Part shown: piece by piece, positions 25,108 through 34,780 of the stretch
Position numbering within the stretch: the first letter of the stretch is position 1
Layout of the letters: each line of letters starts with the position of its first letter
Assembly: GCF_948329515.1 (NCBI RefSeq)
Contig: NZ_CAOJCN010000011.1
Span: forward strand, 124,001-188,000
DNA: 64,000 bases
DNA from: Cohnella rhizoplanae
GTDB taxonomy: Bacteria > Bacillota > Bacilli > Paenibacillales > Paenibacillaceae
Reading direction: 5' to 3'
Notes under the pieces: generated by a model
The model's database searches: none
Told to the model about the DNA's origin: nothing
What the model saw: only the letters and a program-made list of their open reading frames with translations
Program-made: the position numbers and the translations under genes

Positions 25108-25623
25108 ATGAGCCTGTTCAAGCGGGTTAAGAATATATTGAAAAAGGCCGAGCCGCTTCCGGTGGAGCGGAGCGTGCTGACGATGGGTCCGGGCGACGTG
25201 TGCGAAGTATCGCTCGTTACCTATCAGGTGACCGGCCGCACGAAGCCGACCTCGCGCAACGAGGTGTGGCTCACGCTGCGGGACGGCGCCGACGTCCGCT
25301 ATCTGAATATCGAGCAGCGTCTCGACACGTCCTATGCGCTGTTCAACTCGATCGACGGCCGACTGGATTCAATGGACGAGGTGCCGGCGCATATCGAGCT
25401 GGACGGCATCGACTACCACTTGGAGGATCAGTACAGCACGCGCATCGTCGAAGCGGGCAGCACGCCGTTCGCTGCGGCGGGGGGCGAGCTTTACGTATGG
25501 CGCTTCCAATCCGACGGGCGCAAGCTGCTGCGGATCGAGTGGCAGGACGGACGCTTCATGCTGTATGAAGGCGAGAGCGTGCTGCCCGGGGACGTGGAAT
25601 GGCTGAGAGGAAGCGTACGATGA
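25108..25623 (+). CDS. DUF4178 domain protein
   Basis: A 171-residue soluble protein matching the DUF4178 pattern: VLTMGPGDVCEV, VWLTLRDGADVRYLNIEQ, DGIDYHLEDQYSTRIVE and YVWRFQSDGRKLLRIEWQDGR. DUF4178 is predicted beta-rich and is regularly found with DUF350, DUF4247 and PspA. No enzymatic residues are evident. The SD GGGGAGGAGG precedes the ATG. Its stop overlaps the start of the next gene by four bases. Confidence 0.87.
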   Translation: MSLFKRVKNILKKAEPLPVERSVLTMGPGDVCEVSLVTYQVTGRTKPTSRNEVWLTLRDGADVRYLNIEQRLDTSYALFNSIDGRLDSMDEVPAHIELDGIDYHLEDQYSTRIVEAGSTPFAAAGGELYVWRFQSDGRKLLRIEWQDGRFMLYEGESVLPGDVEWLRGSVR

Positions 25624-26399
25624 GCCGGCCTTCGCGCCGGGGAGCCGGCCGCGGATGGCTGCGTTCGTCCATTCACCTGACCGTGATGCTGGCGCTCGTC
25701 GTGACGTTGCTGTCCGCGTGCGGCCCGAGCGTGAACGTGCAGGAGACCTATCCGCTCGAGTCGGTCAGCGGCAGCGGCAGCCAGACCTCGTACGTATACC
25801 GCGCGGCAGGGGAGACGGTCCAGGAGGTCGCGGCAGCGCTCACGGCCAAGAAGAAGCCGGAGCAGGTGTCGAAGGAAGATCCCGAGCATATGTTCCTCGT
25901 GTATTCGGATCAGATCATCCATGTGCAGAAGGATCCGAACAACGCGGAGGACAGCCTGGTCGAGGTCGACTCCAAGGAGTACGTCCGGCAGAACTACAGC
26001 CCCTCGTTCCTCGAGGGGTACCTGCTCGCAAGCCTGATCGGCAATCTGTTCGACTCGTCGCGAGGCGGGTATTACGGAGGCTATCGCGGCTACGGCAGCC
26101 AGAAGGCGTATCCGCCGACTACCGGCACTTACCGCGTTCCGACGGTGAGCGACCAGAAGGTCGCGCCGCCCCTCACGGTGGACAAGAAGGGCTCGATCTT
26201 CAAGCGCGGCAAGACGTCCGACTCCGGCAGCAGCGTGGGCTCGGGCGGTCTGTTCGGCAAGAAAAAAACAACGAGCGGGAGCATCACCCGCGACGGCTCG
26301 AGCAGCTCCGGCAGCAAGTCGGGATCGAGCTTCAAGCCCCGCAAGACGACAAAGCCGCGAACGAGCTTCGGCGGCTCGGGACGGATCAGGCGACGATGA
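25620..26399 (+). CDS. DUF4247 lipoprotein
   Basis: A 259-residue predicted lipoprotein. A signal peptide ends in the lipobox LLSAC near residue 35, followed by DUF4247 (VQETYPLESVSG, QTSYVYRAAGETV, EDPEHMFLVYSDQIIHVQ). The middle has GGYYGGYRGYGSQ and the C-terminus is Ser/Gly/Lys-rich and ends in basic residues. ATG 25620 follows GAGAGGAAG and overlaps the DUF4178 stop (ATGA), indicating translational coupling. It is probably an envelope-stress partner of DUF350 and DUF4178. In some relatives spermidine-synthesis genes follow; none are here. Confidence 0.87.
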   Translation: MSRPSRRGAGRGWLRSSIHLTVMLALVVTLLSACGPSVNVQETYPLESVSGSGSQTSYVYRAAGETVQEVAAALTAKKKPEQVSKEDPEHMFLVYSDQIIHVQKDPNNAEDSLVEVDSKEYVRQNYSPSFLEGYLLASLIGNLFDSSRGGYYGGYRGYGSQKAYPPTTGTYRVPTVSDQKVAPPLTVDKKGSIFKRGKTSDSGSSVGSGGLFGKKKTTSGSITRDGSSSSGSKSGSSFKPRKTTKPRTSFGGSGRIRRR

Positions 26400-26412
26400 C
26401 GGCAAAGGGTTG

Positions 26413-26448
26413 GCCCAGCGCAAATGTGCGCTGGGCTTTGTTTATTTT
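26413..26448 (+). terminator. Intrinsic terminator of the DUF4247 operon
   Basis: GCCCAGCGCA / TGCGCTGGGC with loop AATG, followed by TTTGTTTATTTT. Confidence 0.9.
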
Positions 26449-26495
26449 GCGGCCATCTCGAGAACCGGACTTGATAAACCAAACGTAAATCGGCG

Positions 26496-26522
26496 ATTCC
26501 TTAATATTCCTCTGACATTCCT
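26496..26522 (+). promoter_or_regulatory. Three ATTCCT direct repeats spaced 10-11 bases
   Basis: ATTCCT occurs at 26496, 26506 and 26517, about 90 bases before the giant metallophosphatase gene. One-helical-turn spacing resembles OmpR/PhoP-type response-regulator sites, but the hexamer does not match the Bacillus PhoP box. No clear sigma-A promoter was found here. Confidence 0.35.
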
Positions 26523-26608
26523 CTAATCGGTACCGCACACACGGCTTGTAAGCTTGTTCTTATGGCTGCGTAAAGCCGAATTCGTGACCGGGGAGATGAG
26601 AGGAACGA

Positions 26609-29600
26609 ATGAAGAGCAAGACGGGTACGGGGAAACGGATGCTAAGCGGGCTGCTGGCCGTCCTGATCGCGGGGAGCGGTATCCTGGCCGATTGGACGAC
26701 GGGCGCCGCGAAGGCAGAGGCCGAGAGCGCAGGGCCCGAGCTGCTGATTACGGAGATCGTATTCAATTCGCCGAACGTCGGTTCGGGGGATATCAACGCA
26801 TGGGAATACGTCGAGCTCTACAACAATGGCGCCGAAGCGATCGATTTATCGAATTACTATATCTACCGCGAGAACTATAACAGCGGTACCAACTATAAAT
26901 GGCCGATCGAGAGCGGCAAGACGCTGCAGCCCGGCGCGACCATCGTCGTTCGCGGTCGGACGGCGGGCGCCGACGGCGAGCTGCCGGCTTTTAATACGGC
27001 ATATAAGACTTCGCTGTCGGATAGCCAGGTCGCGTTCATGGACCAGTCGGGCGGCGGGAATATCCCGAATACGGGTACCTATACGCTGTCTGTAAAACGG
27101 AGCGCAGGCGATGAAACGATCGTATCGGCGCGCTATAACGACGCAGCGGTCAACGGGTCGGAAAACGGCGACGATGCTAACGGCAAAAGCGTCGTCTATG
27201 CTTACAACGGCATGTACGGCAACACGATGACGAAGCTGGCCGCCAAGGCGACGCCGACGCCCGGCTCGCTGATCGCGGGACAGCCGCTGGCGCCGGCGCC
27301 GGGGAAGCCGTCGCTGACCTATGCGCCGGCCCTGACGAGCTCGGCCCCTAGGCCGATCAGCATAAGCGCGTCGGTCTACAGCGCCGCGCCGGTGACCTCG
27401 GCTACGCTGCACTACAAGAAAAACGGAGAAACCACCTATACGTCGGCCGCGATGAGCGTCGGAACGGCCGTATACAACGTGTCGGCGTTGACGGGTACGC
27501 TGCCGAAGTCCGCGCTCGAGGGAGCGGACAAGGTGTATTACTATCTGGAGGCCGCGAGCGCGGCGGGCGCGGCGCGCAGCCCGGAGACGGCGGACGCCGC
27601 CTATGAGCTGAACGTGCTGCCGGCGCCGACGACGGGCGCGGGTCCTTATCTGCTCATTACGGAGATCGTGTACAACAGTCCGAATGTAGACGGAGCCGAC
27701 GTCACCGCATGGGAGTACTTCGAGCTGTACAACAACAGCGACAAGCCCCTGCATCTGAGTCAGTATCGGATCGCCTATACCGATCCGTACGGGGCGCCGG
27801 TGTCCAATTGGACGTTCAAAGAGGACAAGGTGCTGCAGCCTGGCGCCACAATCGTCGTACGGGGCGAGACCGCGGGAGATAACGGTACGCTGGCTAAGTT
27901 TAACGCAGCCTACAAGCTCTCTCCCGGACTGACGGAAGATCAGGCTACGCAATTCGTCGGTTCCGGCAATCTGGTGAACGACCCGGCGCGTATGGTGTCG
28001 ATCGTCACGCAGTCCGGCGATACGATCGTATCCGCCTCATACAACTTGGAAGGAACCGGCTCGGACAACCTGAACGGCACCTCCGTCGCGTACGCGGCGC
28101 CGACGGACGGCGGACCGCTCATGACGAAGCTGGGCAGCAAGGTGCCGGCTACGCCGGGGGCGCTGATCCCCGAGCAAGTGCCCGAAGCGCCGGTCGCGCT
28201 GCCGGACGATTTCCTGAAGCCGATCATCGTCCACAATCCGTCCGTCGGATCCACGGTCGCCAAGGATCTGACGATCGCCGCCCAGATTACGGACGATCAG
28301 GGCGTCCAGAGCGCGAAGCTGCATTATAAGTCCGACAAGGCAGCCGAATATACGGCTGTCGATATGACGAAGGCTGCGGGCGACACGTATCAAGCGGACG
28401 TGCCTAAGTCGGCGCTGGAAGGCGCGGAGCATCTGTACTATTACTTCGAGGCGACCGACGGATCGAACAGCGTGCGCAATCCGTCCGCGTCCGCCGATCC
28501 GTATGACATTCGCGTGTTCGCGTCGGAAGGCGAGAATATTCCGGAGCTGCTCATCACCGAGCTGGTCCCGGACAACAAGGGCAGCGACGCCTACGAATAT
28601 ATCGAGGTTTACAACAACACGGACAGATCCGTGAATTTGAAGGACTATCAGATCGTGTACGAGCTGTATCACGGCGCGACGTCGAGCTGGGATCTGACCC
28701 AAGACCTGACTCTTCCCTCCGGAGGGACCGCAGTAATCTGGGTTCAATCGAATTTGAGCAAGGACAAGACCTTTGCGGATTTCAACGCGCACTGGGGCGC
28801 GAGTCTGCCGGAGAACCAAGTGACCAGCCTATATGCGCTAGGCATGGACAACGCTGCGGAAGGCCGCGTGCTGATCGCCGCGGATGCGACAGCTCCGGTC
28901 GACCATCAGCGCGGCGCCATTGCGCAAGCCTGGTTCAGCGTAGGCGCGGACGAGGTGGACGATACCGGTACGAGCGTCGTCTATGAATATCCGAGAGACG
29001 GTACAAATCGTATGTTCAAGCGGGCGGTGAGGCAGAAGGCGACGCCGGGCGTCCTCATTCCCGACCAAGTGCCGTCGCAGCCGGTCGCGCTGGGCGAGGA
29101 TGCGTCCGCGCCTACGATCGAACTGAGATCGCAACCGGGCAGCCAGCCGTTCGGCGCAGTGAACGTGACGGCCGCAGTGACCGACGATCAGTCGGTGCGC
29201 CGCGTTACGCTGCGGTTTAAGCGGGACATCGACGCAGCGTACAGCGAGCTGCGCATGACGCCTAGCGGGGCAGGCGAGGGCGTGTTCGCCGCGACGATCC
29301 CGCAAGTGCGGTTGCTGGGCGCATCCTACATGGAGTACGACATTGAAGCGACGGACGGCATGGGCGTGTCGCGGCTGACGGATGGGGGCAAAGCGCCGCA
29401 GAAGGTCGTATTCGAAGGCACTAGCGCCTTTTGGTTCAACTTGGATGCAGGCGCTCTGCTGCGCGGCCAGCAGACGGTGATCGGGAGCGGAGCCGCGGGA
29501 CAGCCTGCGCTCACGTTGGACGGCAAGGCGCTGAGCGGCAATCCCGCCATCTCGCAGCCTGCCTATGTGACCTTCCGTGCGGACGACATGCAGTCTTCCT

Positions 29601-32600
29601 TCAAGAACGGACTGTTCGTGAACGGAGAGTTGGCCGCGCTGCTGCCGAACGGCAGCAATCTCGATACGCAGAATATCGCGATTCCGGCGCATCTGCTTGA
29701 GCCTGGTGCGAACACGATTAAGATCACGGCTGGTACCGCGACGTCGCCGACAGGGACCGAAGGCAACAACGACGATTACCGGATCGAAGGCGTCGGCGTG
29801 CTGCTAGGGGACGGCTCCGAGGCAACGATCGTATCCGCCAGAGGCAAGAAACTGGATGCGAACGAGTTTACCGGTATCAACATTAAGGATCGTCAAAAGG
29901 TCGGCGACGGCAGCGGATATTTCGAATATGTCGAATTCGTCGTCGACGTGCCTGCATCGCTGTTCAAGGGCGTGTCCGCGAACGTGGATACGACGAAGAT
30001 GACGGATGGCGAGCATGTATTCGGTCTGACGGGTCCGGGCGGCGCCGATGCGACGCTGCGCACGATCGTGGACAATACCGCTCCGGCATTCGAGTCCTTC
30101 TCGATTGAAGAGGGCAAGACCTATACCGGCAAAATCGCGTTTGAAGCCGCCGCCAAGGACGCGACGAGCGGCGTGGCAAACTTGGCCGGGACGCTGGACG
30201 GCAAGCCGGTGACGCTGCCCGGCTCGGCGAACGCTTCCGCGCTGCAGGCCGGGAACCATGTGTTCGCGGTCGTCGCGAAGGACAAGGCGGGCAACGAGAC
30301 CATTCGCAGCGCGACGTTCTCGACCAAGGACGGCAGCCCGAATCCGCCTGTCGAGCCGGAGCCCGGCGAAGGGAAGGCGCTCGAAGGCGGCAGCGCCAAC
30401 CTGAGCGTCAAGGTCAGCGATCCGGACGGCGAGGCGCTCGACGTGACGTTCGGGCCGGCCTACCGCTATGACTTCGCGGGCGGCAGCGACATCGAAGCTC
30501 ATGAGAACGCAACGGACCGCGAGCCTCCGCTGGAGCTGAGCCCGGCAGGAGAGAAGGCGTTCGGGACCGACGCGGTCAAGCAGGTGGCCAAGAAGGATGG
30601 GCAGTATTACGTTACCGACGCGGAGGGTTTGTTCCCTTACCAACGGTACGACTTCAAGCTCGAGCAGGAGTCTGCCGGCATGGCGGCGGTCGAGGTCGTC
30701 TGGGAAGGGCATTCGCTGCCGGACCGCCAGGTGACGATGTACGTCTGGAACTTCAATGCCGGCAAGTGGGAAGCGGCCGCGTCGGGCCGGGGAGACGCGG
30801 ACTTCCGGCTCTCCGCTCGAGTCAAGGCGGACGACATGGTGCGCGACAAGACGGTTCACGTCCTGATCCAGGACCTCGTGCCCGCGGCGGAGGACGGCAA
30901 CGACTTCACGTTCGCCTGGTCGAGCGATACGCAATATTACGCGGACTCGTACCCGGAGATTTTCGAGAAGGAAATGAAGTATATCGCGGACATGAAGAAT
31001 GAAAAGAACATCGTGTACGGCATCCATACGGGCGACTTGGTCGACGATTGGAACCGTCCGGACGAGTGGGCCGTAGCCAGCGCGAGCATGAAGCGTCTGG
31101 AAGACGCGGGCATCCCGTACGGCGTAGTCGCGGGCAACCACGACGTCAACCATGATGCGGGCAACTATAGCGAGTACTGGAAGTATTTCGGCCGCGACCG
31201 CTTCGAGAAGCAGCCGACGTACGGGGACGACCTCAACAACAACCGCGACCACTACGATCTGGTGTCGGTTAAAGGACAGGACTTCATCATCCTGTATCTC
31301 GGCTGGAATATCGAAGACGGCTCGGTCGAATGGGCGAACGAGGTGCTGAAGAGGTATCCGAACCGCTACGCGATCATCGCCACGCACGAATACATCTCGC
31401 CGAGCGGCGCGTATTCCGGTCAAGGCGAGATGATCTGGAACAAGATCGTCGCCGTGAACGACAACGTACAGATGGTACTGTGCGGTCACTTGCACGGCGT
31501 CGCGTACAACGTGAAGCACGTGGGCGAGCGCACGGTCGTCGAGATGCTGGCGGATTATCAATCCGGCCCGCAGGGCGGCCAAGGGTACATGCGGTTCCTG
31601 AGCTTCAACGTGGCGGAGGGCAAGATTCACGTGAGCACATACTCCGCGTACATGGACGATTGGAATTTCTTCGACGAGCCGGGCAAGGACGACTTCGACC
31701 TGCCGTACAAGGCGCAGGATCCGGCCAAACGCGTGGCAACCGACTATGTCGGCGTGAACGTGTACGGCGGCGCGGTCATTGGCGGGCAGAAGAACGTCAA
31801 GAGCGGCGATCGGGCTGCGGCGGCATGGACGGGCCTGAAGGGGAACACGGCCTACGGCTGGTATGCCGCGGCCACCGATCCGTCGGGCAACCGGACGCTG
31901 TCGGAGATCTGGCGCTTCACGACGGGAACGGTTGAATCCGGCGGGGGCGACAACGGGAATGGGAACGGGAACGGGAACGGGAACGGGAATGGGAACGGGA
32001 ACGGCAATGGGAACGGGACCGGGAACGGGAACGGCAATGGGAACGGCAATGGCAACGGCAACGGAAATGGCAGCGGCGCGGGGACGTCCTTGACGGTCGT
32101 CGAGGCGAGCGCGATCCCGGCGGGGACCGCTCCGGTCTCGCTGACGATCGAGCCAGGCAAATCGGGCGTGAGCTTGACGGCGGAGATCTTAGCCAAGCTT
32201 GGCGAGCGGGAGCTCTCGCTGCGAACTGCGGAAGGGATCGCGGTCACGCTCACGGCCAAGACGGTCGGCGAACTTGCGGGCCGCATCCGGCAAGGGGAGT
32301 CGTTGGTCCTCACGGCACAGCCGGTAGCGGCAGCGTCTGTCGCGCAGGCTACGGAAGGCGCTGGACGCAAGCTGGAAGCGAATCTATCCGCAGCCGGAGC
32401 GTCGTTGAACGTGACAGCCGGCAAGACGAACGGGACGGGACAGACTGAGCCCATCGCGGCGTTCGCAGAACCCGTGACGCTGACGCTCCAGGCCTCCGGC
32501 GTGCGCAATGCCAAGCTGGCCGGCGTGTATCGGATTGTGGACGGTGGAGCGGAGCGGATCGGCGGCAAGTACGCCGAAGGCGGATTTGAAGTCGCGGTTG

Positions 32601-33181
32601 ACGGTCCGGGACAGTATGTCGTGCTAGAATACGCGAAGCCTTACGCAGACCTGACGGCAAGCCATTGGGCGTACGGCTACGTGCAGGAGCTGTCGTTGAA
32701 GGGGATTGTCAAGGGCCTGGATGCTTCGACGTTCGGGGCGGCTAAGCCGACGACGAGGGCCGAGTTCGTGGCGATGCTCGCCAGAGCGCTTGAGCTCGCG
32801 CCGACCGCGGGCGGCGCTAAGTTCGCCGACGTGAAGGCGGACGCCTGGTACGCGGACGCGGTCGCCGCAGCTACGGAAGCCGGCATCGTGTCGGGCGTCA
32901 GCGACGGGCGATTCGAACCGGGCAGCGAGATCACCCGGGAGCAGATGGCCGTGCTGATGATGCGGGTGTTAGAATATCGCCATAGCGTCTCGCAGCCGGT
33001 CGGAGGCGCGCTCTCCTTTGCGGACGGCGGGTCGATCAGCGGCTGGGCGAAGGAAGCGGTCGGCCAGGCTGCCGCTCTTGGACTGCTGAACGGCCAGGGC
33101 GACGGCAAGTTCGCGCCGCTGAAGCCGGCGACGCGGTCGGAGATCGCCAAGGTTGTCGTCATGATTCTGGAGCGGCTCTAA
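26609..33181 (+). CDS. Giant SLH surface protein with lamin-tail domains and a calcineurin-like metallophosphatase
   Basis: A 2190-residue secreted protein. The signal peptide is about 1-35. Three lamin-tail domains begin near 44, 345 and 645 (LLITEIVFNSP, LLITEIVYNSP, LLITELVPDN), separated by beta-sandwich spacers. A calcineurin-like phosphoesterase spans about 1432-1700 with SSDTQYY, GDLVDDW (~1474), GNHD (~1509), THEY and GHLHG (~1626), so all metal ligands seem present. A Gly-Asn hexanucleotide linker (~1782-1821) and three SLH repeats (~2011-2190) follow; the SLH repeats anchor it to pyruvylated wall polymer. The ATG follows GAGATGAGAGGAACG. It is likely a wall-anchored phosphatase, phosphodiesterase or nuclease; the substrate is unknown. 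Confidence 0.92.
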   Translation: MKSKTGTGKRMLSGLLAVLIAGSGILADWTTGAAKAEAESAGPELLITEIVFNSPNVGSGDINAWEYVELYNNGAEAIDLSNYYIYRENYNSGTNYKWPIESGKTLQPGATIVVRGRTAGADGELPAFNTAYKTSLSDSQVAFMDQSGGGNIPNTGTYTLSVKRSAGDETIVSARYNDAAVNGSENGDDANGKSVVYAYNGMYGNTMTKLAAKATPTPGSLIAGQPLAPAPGKPSLTYAPALTSSAPRPISISASVYSAAPVTSATLHYKKNGETTYTSAAMSVGTAVYNVSALTGTLPKSALEGADKVYYYLEAASAAGAARSPETADAAYELNVLPAPTTGAGPYLLITEIVYNSPNVDGADVTAWEYFELYNNSDKPLHLSQYRIAYTDPYGAPVSNWTFKEDKVLQPGATIVVRGETAGDNGTLAKFNAAYKLSPGLTEDQATQFVGSGNLVNDPARMVSIVTQSGDTIVSASYNLEGTGSDNLNGTSVAYAAPTDGGPLMTKLGSKVPATPGALIPEQVPEAPVALPDDFLKPIIVHNPSVGSTVAKDLTIAAQITDDQGVQSAKLHYKSDKAAEYTAVDMTKAAGDTYQADVPKSALEGAEHLYYYFEATDGSNSVRNPSASADPYDIRVFASEGENIPELLITELVPDNKGSDAYEYIEVYNNTDRSVNLKDYQIVYELYHGATSSWDLTQDLTLPSGGTAVIWVQSNLSKDKTFADFNAHWGASLPENQVTSLYALGMDNAAEGRVLIAADATAPVDHQRGAIAQAWFSVGADEVDDTGTSVVYEYPRDGTNRMFKRAVRQKATPGVLIPDQVPSQPVALGEDASAPTIELRSQPGSQPFGAVNVTAAVTDDQSVRRVTLRFKRDIDAAYSELRMTPSGAGEGVFAATIPQVRLLGASYMEYDIEATDGMGVSRLTDGGKAPQKVVFEGTSAFWFNLDAGALLRGQQTVIGSGAAGQPALTLDGKALSGNPAISQPAYVTFRADDMQSSFKNGLFVNGELAALLPNGSNLDTQNIAIPAHLLEPGANTIKITAGTATSPTGTEGNNDDYRIEGVGVLLGDGSEATIVSARGKKLDANEFTGINIKDRQKVGDGSGYFEYVEFVVDVPASLFKGVSANVDTTKMTDGEHVFGLTGPGGADATLRTIVDNTAPAFESFSIEEGKTYTGKIAFEAAAKDATSGVANLAGTLDGKPVTLPGSANASALQAGNHVFAVVAKDKAGNETIRSATFSTKDGSPNPPVEPEPGEGKALEGGSANLSVKVSDPDGEALDVTFGPAYRYDFAGGSDIEAHENATDREPPLELSPAGEKAFGTDAVKQVAKKDGQYYVTDAEGLFPYQRYDFKLEQESAGMAAVEVVWEGHSLPDRQVTMYVWNFNAGKWEAAASGRGDADFRLSARVKADDMVRDKTVHVLIQDLVPAAEDGNDFTFAWSSDTQYYADSYPEIFEKEMKYIADMKNEKNIVYGIHTGDLVDDWNRPDEWAVASASMKRLEDAGIPYGVVAGNHDVNHDAGNYSEYWKYFGRDRFEKQPTYGDDLNNNRDHYDLVSVKGQDFIILYLGWNIEDGSVEWANEVLKRYPNRYAIIATHEYISPSGAYSGQGEMIWNKIVAVNDNVQMVLCGHLHGVAYNVKHVGERTVVEMLADYQSGPQGGQGYMRFLSFNVAEGKIHVSTYSAYMDDWNFFDEPGKDDFDLPYKAQDPAKRVATDYVGVNVYGGAVIGGQKNVKSGDRAAAAWTGLKGNTAYGWYAAATDPSGNRTLSEIWRFTTGTVESGGGDNGNGNGNGNGNGNGNGNGNGNGTGNGNGNGNGNGNGNGNGSGAGTSLTVVEASAIPAGTAPVSLTIEPGKSGVSLTAEILAKLGERELSLRTAEGIAVTLTAKTVGELAGRIRQGESLVLTAQPVAAASVAQATEGAGRKLEANLSAAGASLNVTAGKTNGTGQTEPIAAFAEPVTLTLQASGVRNAKLAGVYRIVDGGAERIGGKYAEGGFEVAVDGPGQYVVLEYAKPYADLTASHWAYGYVQELSLKGIVKGLDASTFGAAKPTTRAEFVAMLARALELAPTAGGAKFADVKADAWYADAVAAATEAGIVSGVSDGRFEPGSEITREQMAVLMMRVLEYRHSVSQPVGGALSFADGGSISGWAKEAVGQAAALGLLNGQGDGKFAPLKPATRSEIAKVVVMILERL
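31953..32070 (+). repeat. In-frame hexanucleotide GGGAAC/GGGAAT repeat
   Basis: About 19 GGNAAY hexamers encode a (Gly-Asn)n linker between the phosphatase and the SLH region. Being multiples of three, length changes would keep the frame. Confidence 0.9.
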
Positions 33182-33201
33182 GCCAGTAAGGCAAACTCGA
33201 C

Positions 33202-33245
33202 GGATGCGCTCCGGCTTGTGCCGGCGGGGCGCATCCGCTTTATTT
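33202..33245 (+). terminator. Intrinsic terminator of the giant SLH gene
   Basis: GGATGCGC (33202-33209) pairs with GCGCATCC (33229-33236), with an inner CCGGC/GCCGG hairpin, followed by GCTTTATTT. Confidence 0.8.
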
Positions 33246-33304
33246 ACGAAGTCAAAGGCGGCTTGCAGAGAATGGGAATCGTATTGCGCGAATTAGGCGG
33301 ACCA

Positions 33305-34447
33305 ATGAAAAGGTGGAGGCCTCTAGCGGGCTTGCTCATCCTGCTGGCGGGCTGGTCCGCCTGGTGCGGCACGGCTTCAGCGCATCTGAATACGTACGGG
33401 TATTCCGATATCGAGGTGGGCGAGGGCCAGATCCGCTATTCGCTGTACCTGGATCCGCGCGAGGTGTCGCAGTGGATGGATATGCATTCCTCGGGCGTGT
33501 TCGTGCTGGGCGGCGGGGCATCGCCTGGCCCTTCCCGACCGGCCGACGAGTCGCCATGGACGCAAGAGGAGCTCGCGCCGCTGTTGGCGGAATCGCTCGC
33601 GGTCGGAAGCGGCGGAGAGAAGCTCGATCCGACGGTGGCGCAGATGGGCATGGCAGAGCGCGCGGGGGCTCCGTATCTGAGGTTGGACCTGCGTTATGCG
33701 CTGCCGCGCGGCGCGAAGGATTATACGGTGGATTACCGATTCTTTTACGGCGAGGATCCCGGACACCAGAATTACGCGACGATCCGCTACGATGGCGGAG
33801 GGTCTGCCGATCTCATTTTCACCAAAGATCATCATGAGGCAAACGGCAAACTCGACTCGCAAGGGGAAGCGGCGGACGATGGGTCCGCTTCGGTACAAGT
33901 GCCTGCGTGGATCGTGACGTTGTGGGACTACACGAAGCTCGGCGTCGAGCATATCTGGACCGGCATCGATCATTTGTTGTTTATCACGGCGCTCGTGTTG
34001 GCTAGACAACGCAGGTGGGGCTACGTCAAGGTGCTGACGGCATTCACGGTCGGGCATAGCGTGACGATCGCGCTGGCGGCGCTGGACGTCTTTAACCTGT
34101 CCGCTGCCTTCGTCGAGCCTGTCATCGCGCTCAGTATCGCCTACGTCGCGTTCGAGAATATCTGGCTCAAGGAGATCCGCTGGCGCTGGGCAGTCGCGCT
34201 GGGCTTCGGCTTGATCCACGGCTTCGGCTTCGCACAGGTTCTGCGAGGCGCCCTCGGCGACCGCTATCTGCTGACATTGTTCTCGTTTAACCTGGGCGTA
34301 GAGATCGGACAGCTGGCGGTGCTGGCCGTGCTGCTGCCGCTCCTGCTGTGGGCGGCACGATACAAAAGCTACAAGCAGTTAAGTGTCGGGGCGTCCCTCG
34401 TCATCGGACTGATCGGCTTATACTGGTTCGCGACGCGGCTGATGTAG
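33305..34447 (+). CDS. HupE/UreJ-2 family membrane protein
   Basis: A 380-residue protein. The signal peptide is about 1-27 (GLLILLAGWSAWCGTASA), an extracytoplasmic beta-rich domain spans about 28-200, then six helices carry the family motifs HIWTGIDHLLF (~216), VGHSVTIALA, GLIHGFGFA and FNLGVEIGQL. The conserved histidines suggest metal handling; HupE/UreJ relatives transport nickel or cobalt, but this subgroup is uncharacterised. ATG 33305 has TTAGGCGG upstream and begins a proper signal peptide. It follows the giant phosphatase after a terminator. Confidence 0.85.
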   Translation: MKRWRPLAGLLILLAGWSAWCGTASAHLNTYGYSDIEVGEGQIRYSLYLDPREVSQWMDMHSSGVFVLGGGASPGPSRPADESPWTQEELAPLLAESLAVGSGGEKLDPTVAQMGMAERAGAPYLRLDLRYALPRGAKDYTVDYRFFYGEDPGHQNYATIRYDGGGSADLIFTKDHHEANGKLDSQGEAADDGSASVQVPAWIVTLWDYTKLGVEHIWTGIDHLLFITALVLARQRRWGYVKVLTAFTVGHSVTIALAALDVFNLSAAFVEPVIALSIAYVAFENIWLKEIRWRWAVALGFGLIHGFGFAQVLRGALGDRYLLTLFSFNLGVEIGQLAVLAVLLPLLLWAARYKSYKQLSVGASLVIGLIGLYWFATRLM

Positions 34448-34530
34448 CGCGAGAAAAGGTTCTCCAACCGCATTGCCGATGATGCCGGGATGCGTTATGT
34501 TAGAAGAAACCATATTGGGCGTGAAGCACG

Positions 34531-34582
34531 CGCCGTCCGTTCCTTAATCTTCGGATTACGGGAGCGGGCGGCGTTTTGCTTT
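34531..34582 (+). terminator. Intrinsic terminator after the HupE-like gene
   Basis: CGCCGTCCGTTCC (34531-34543) pairs with GGAGCGGGCGGCG (34561-34573) using two G.U pairs, followed by TTTTGCTTTT. Confidence 0.8.
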
Positions 34583-34685
34583 TGGGAAGGGCCTGGAAGG
34601 AGCGTAAAAGAAGATGACGACAGCAAAATATGGCGAAGAGAAGAGAGCTGCGTGGTACGGCCGGTTCGCGCAGTTGGAGGCTACA

Positions 34686-34739
34686 GACACCCGAGATACC
34701 CGAGACACCCGAGACACCCGAGACACCCGAGACACCCGA
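34686..34739. repeat. Six 9-bp direct repeats
   Basis: GACACCCGA occurs six times head to tail, one copy with a T. In the frame starting at ATG 34614 it encodes (Asp-Thr-Arg)n. It lies just upstream of the Vsr-like gene. Confidence 0.9.
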
Positions 34740-34780
34740 ACTAAGTTGCCTCCTGGCATTGGCGATGCCGGGTCCTTTGT

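Noticed and set aside
34490..34744. 84-codon frame covering the terminator and 9-bp repeats
   Set aside because: It spans an intrinsic terminator hairpin and ends in a translated repeat (Arg-His-Pro)n; no SD or homology is evident.
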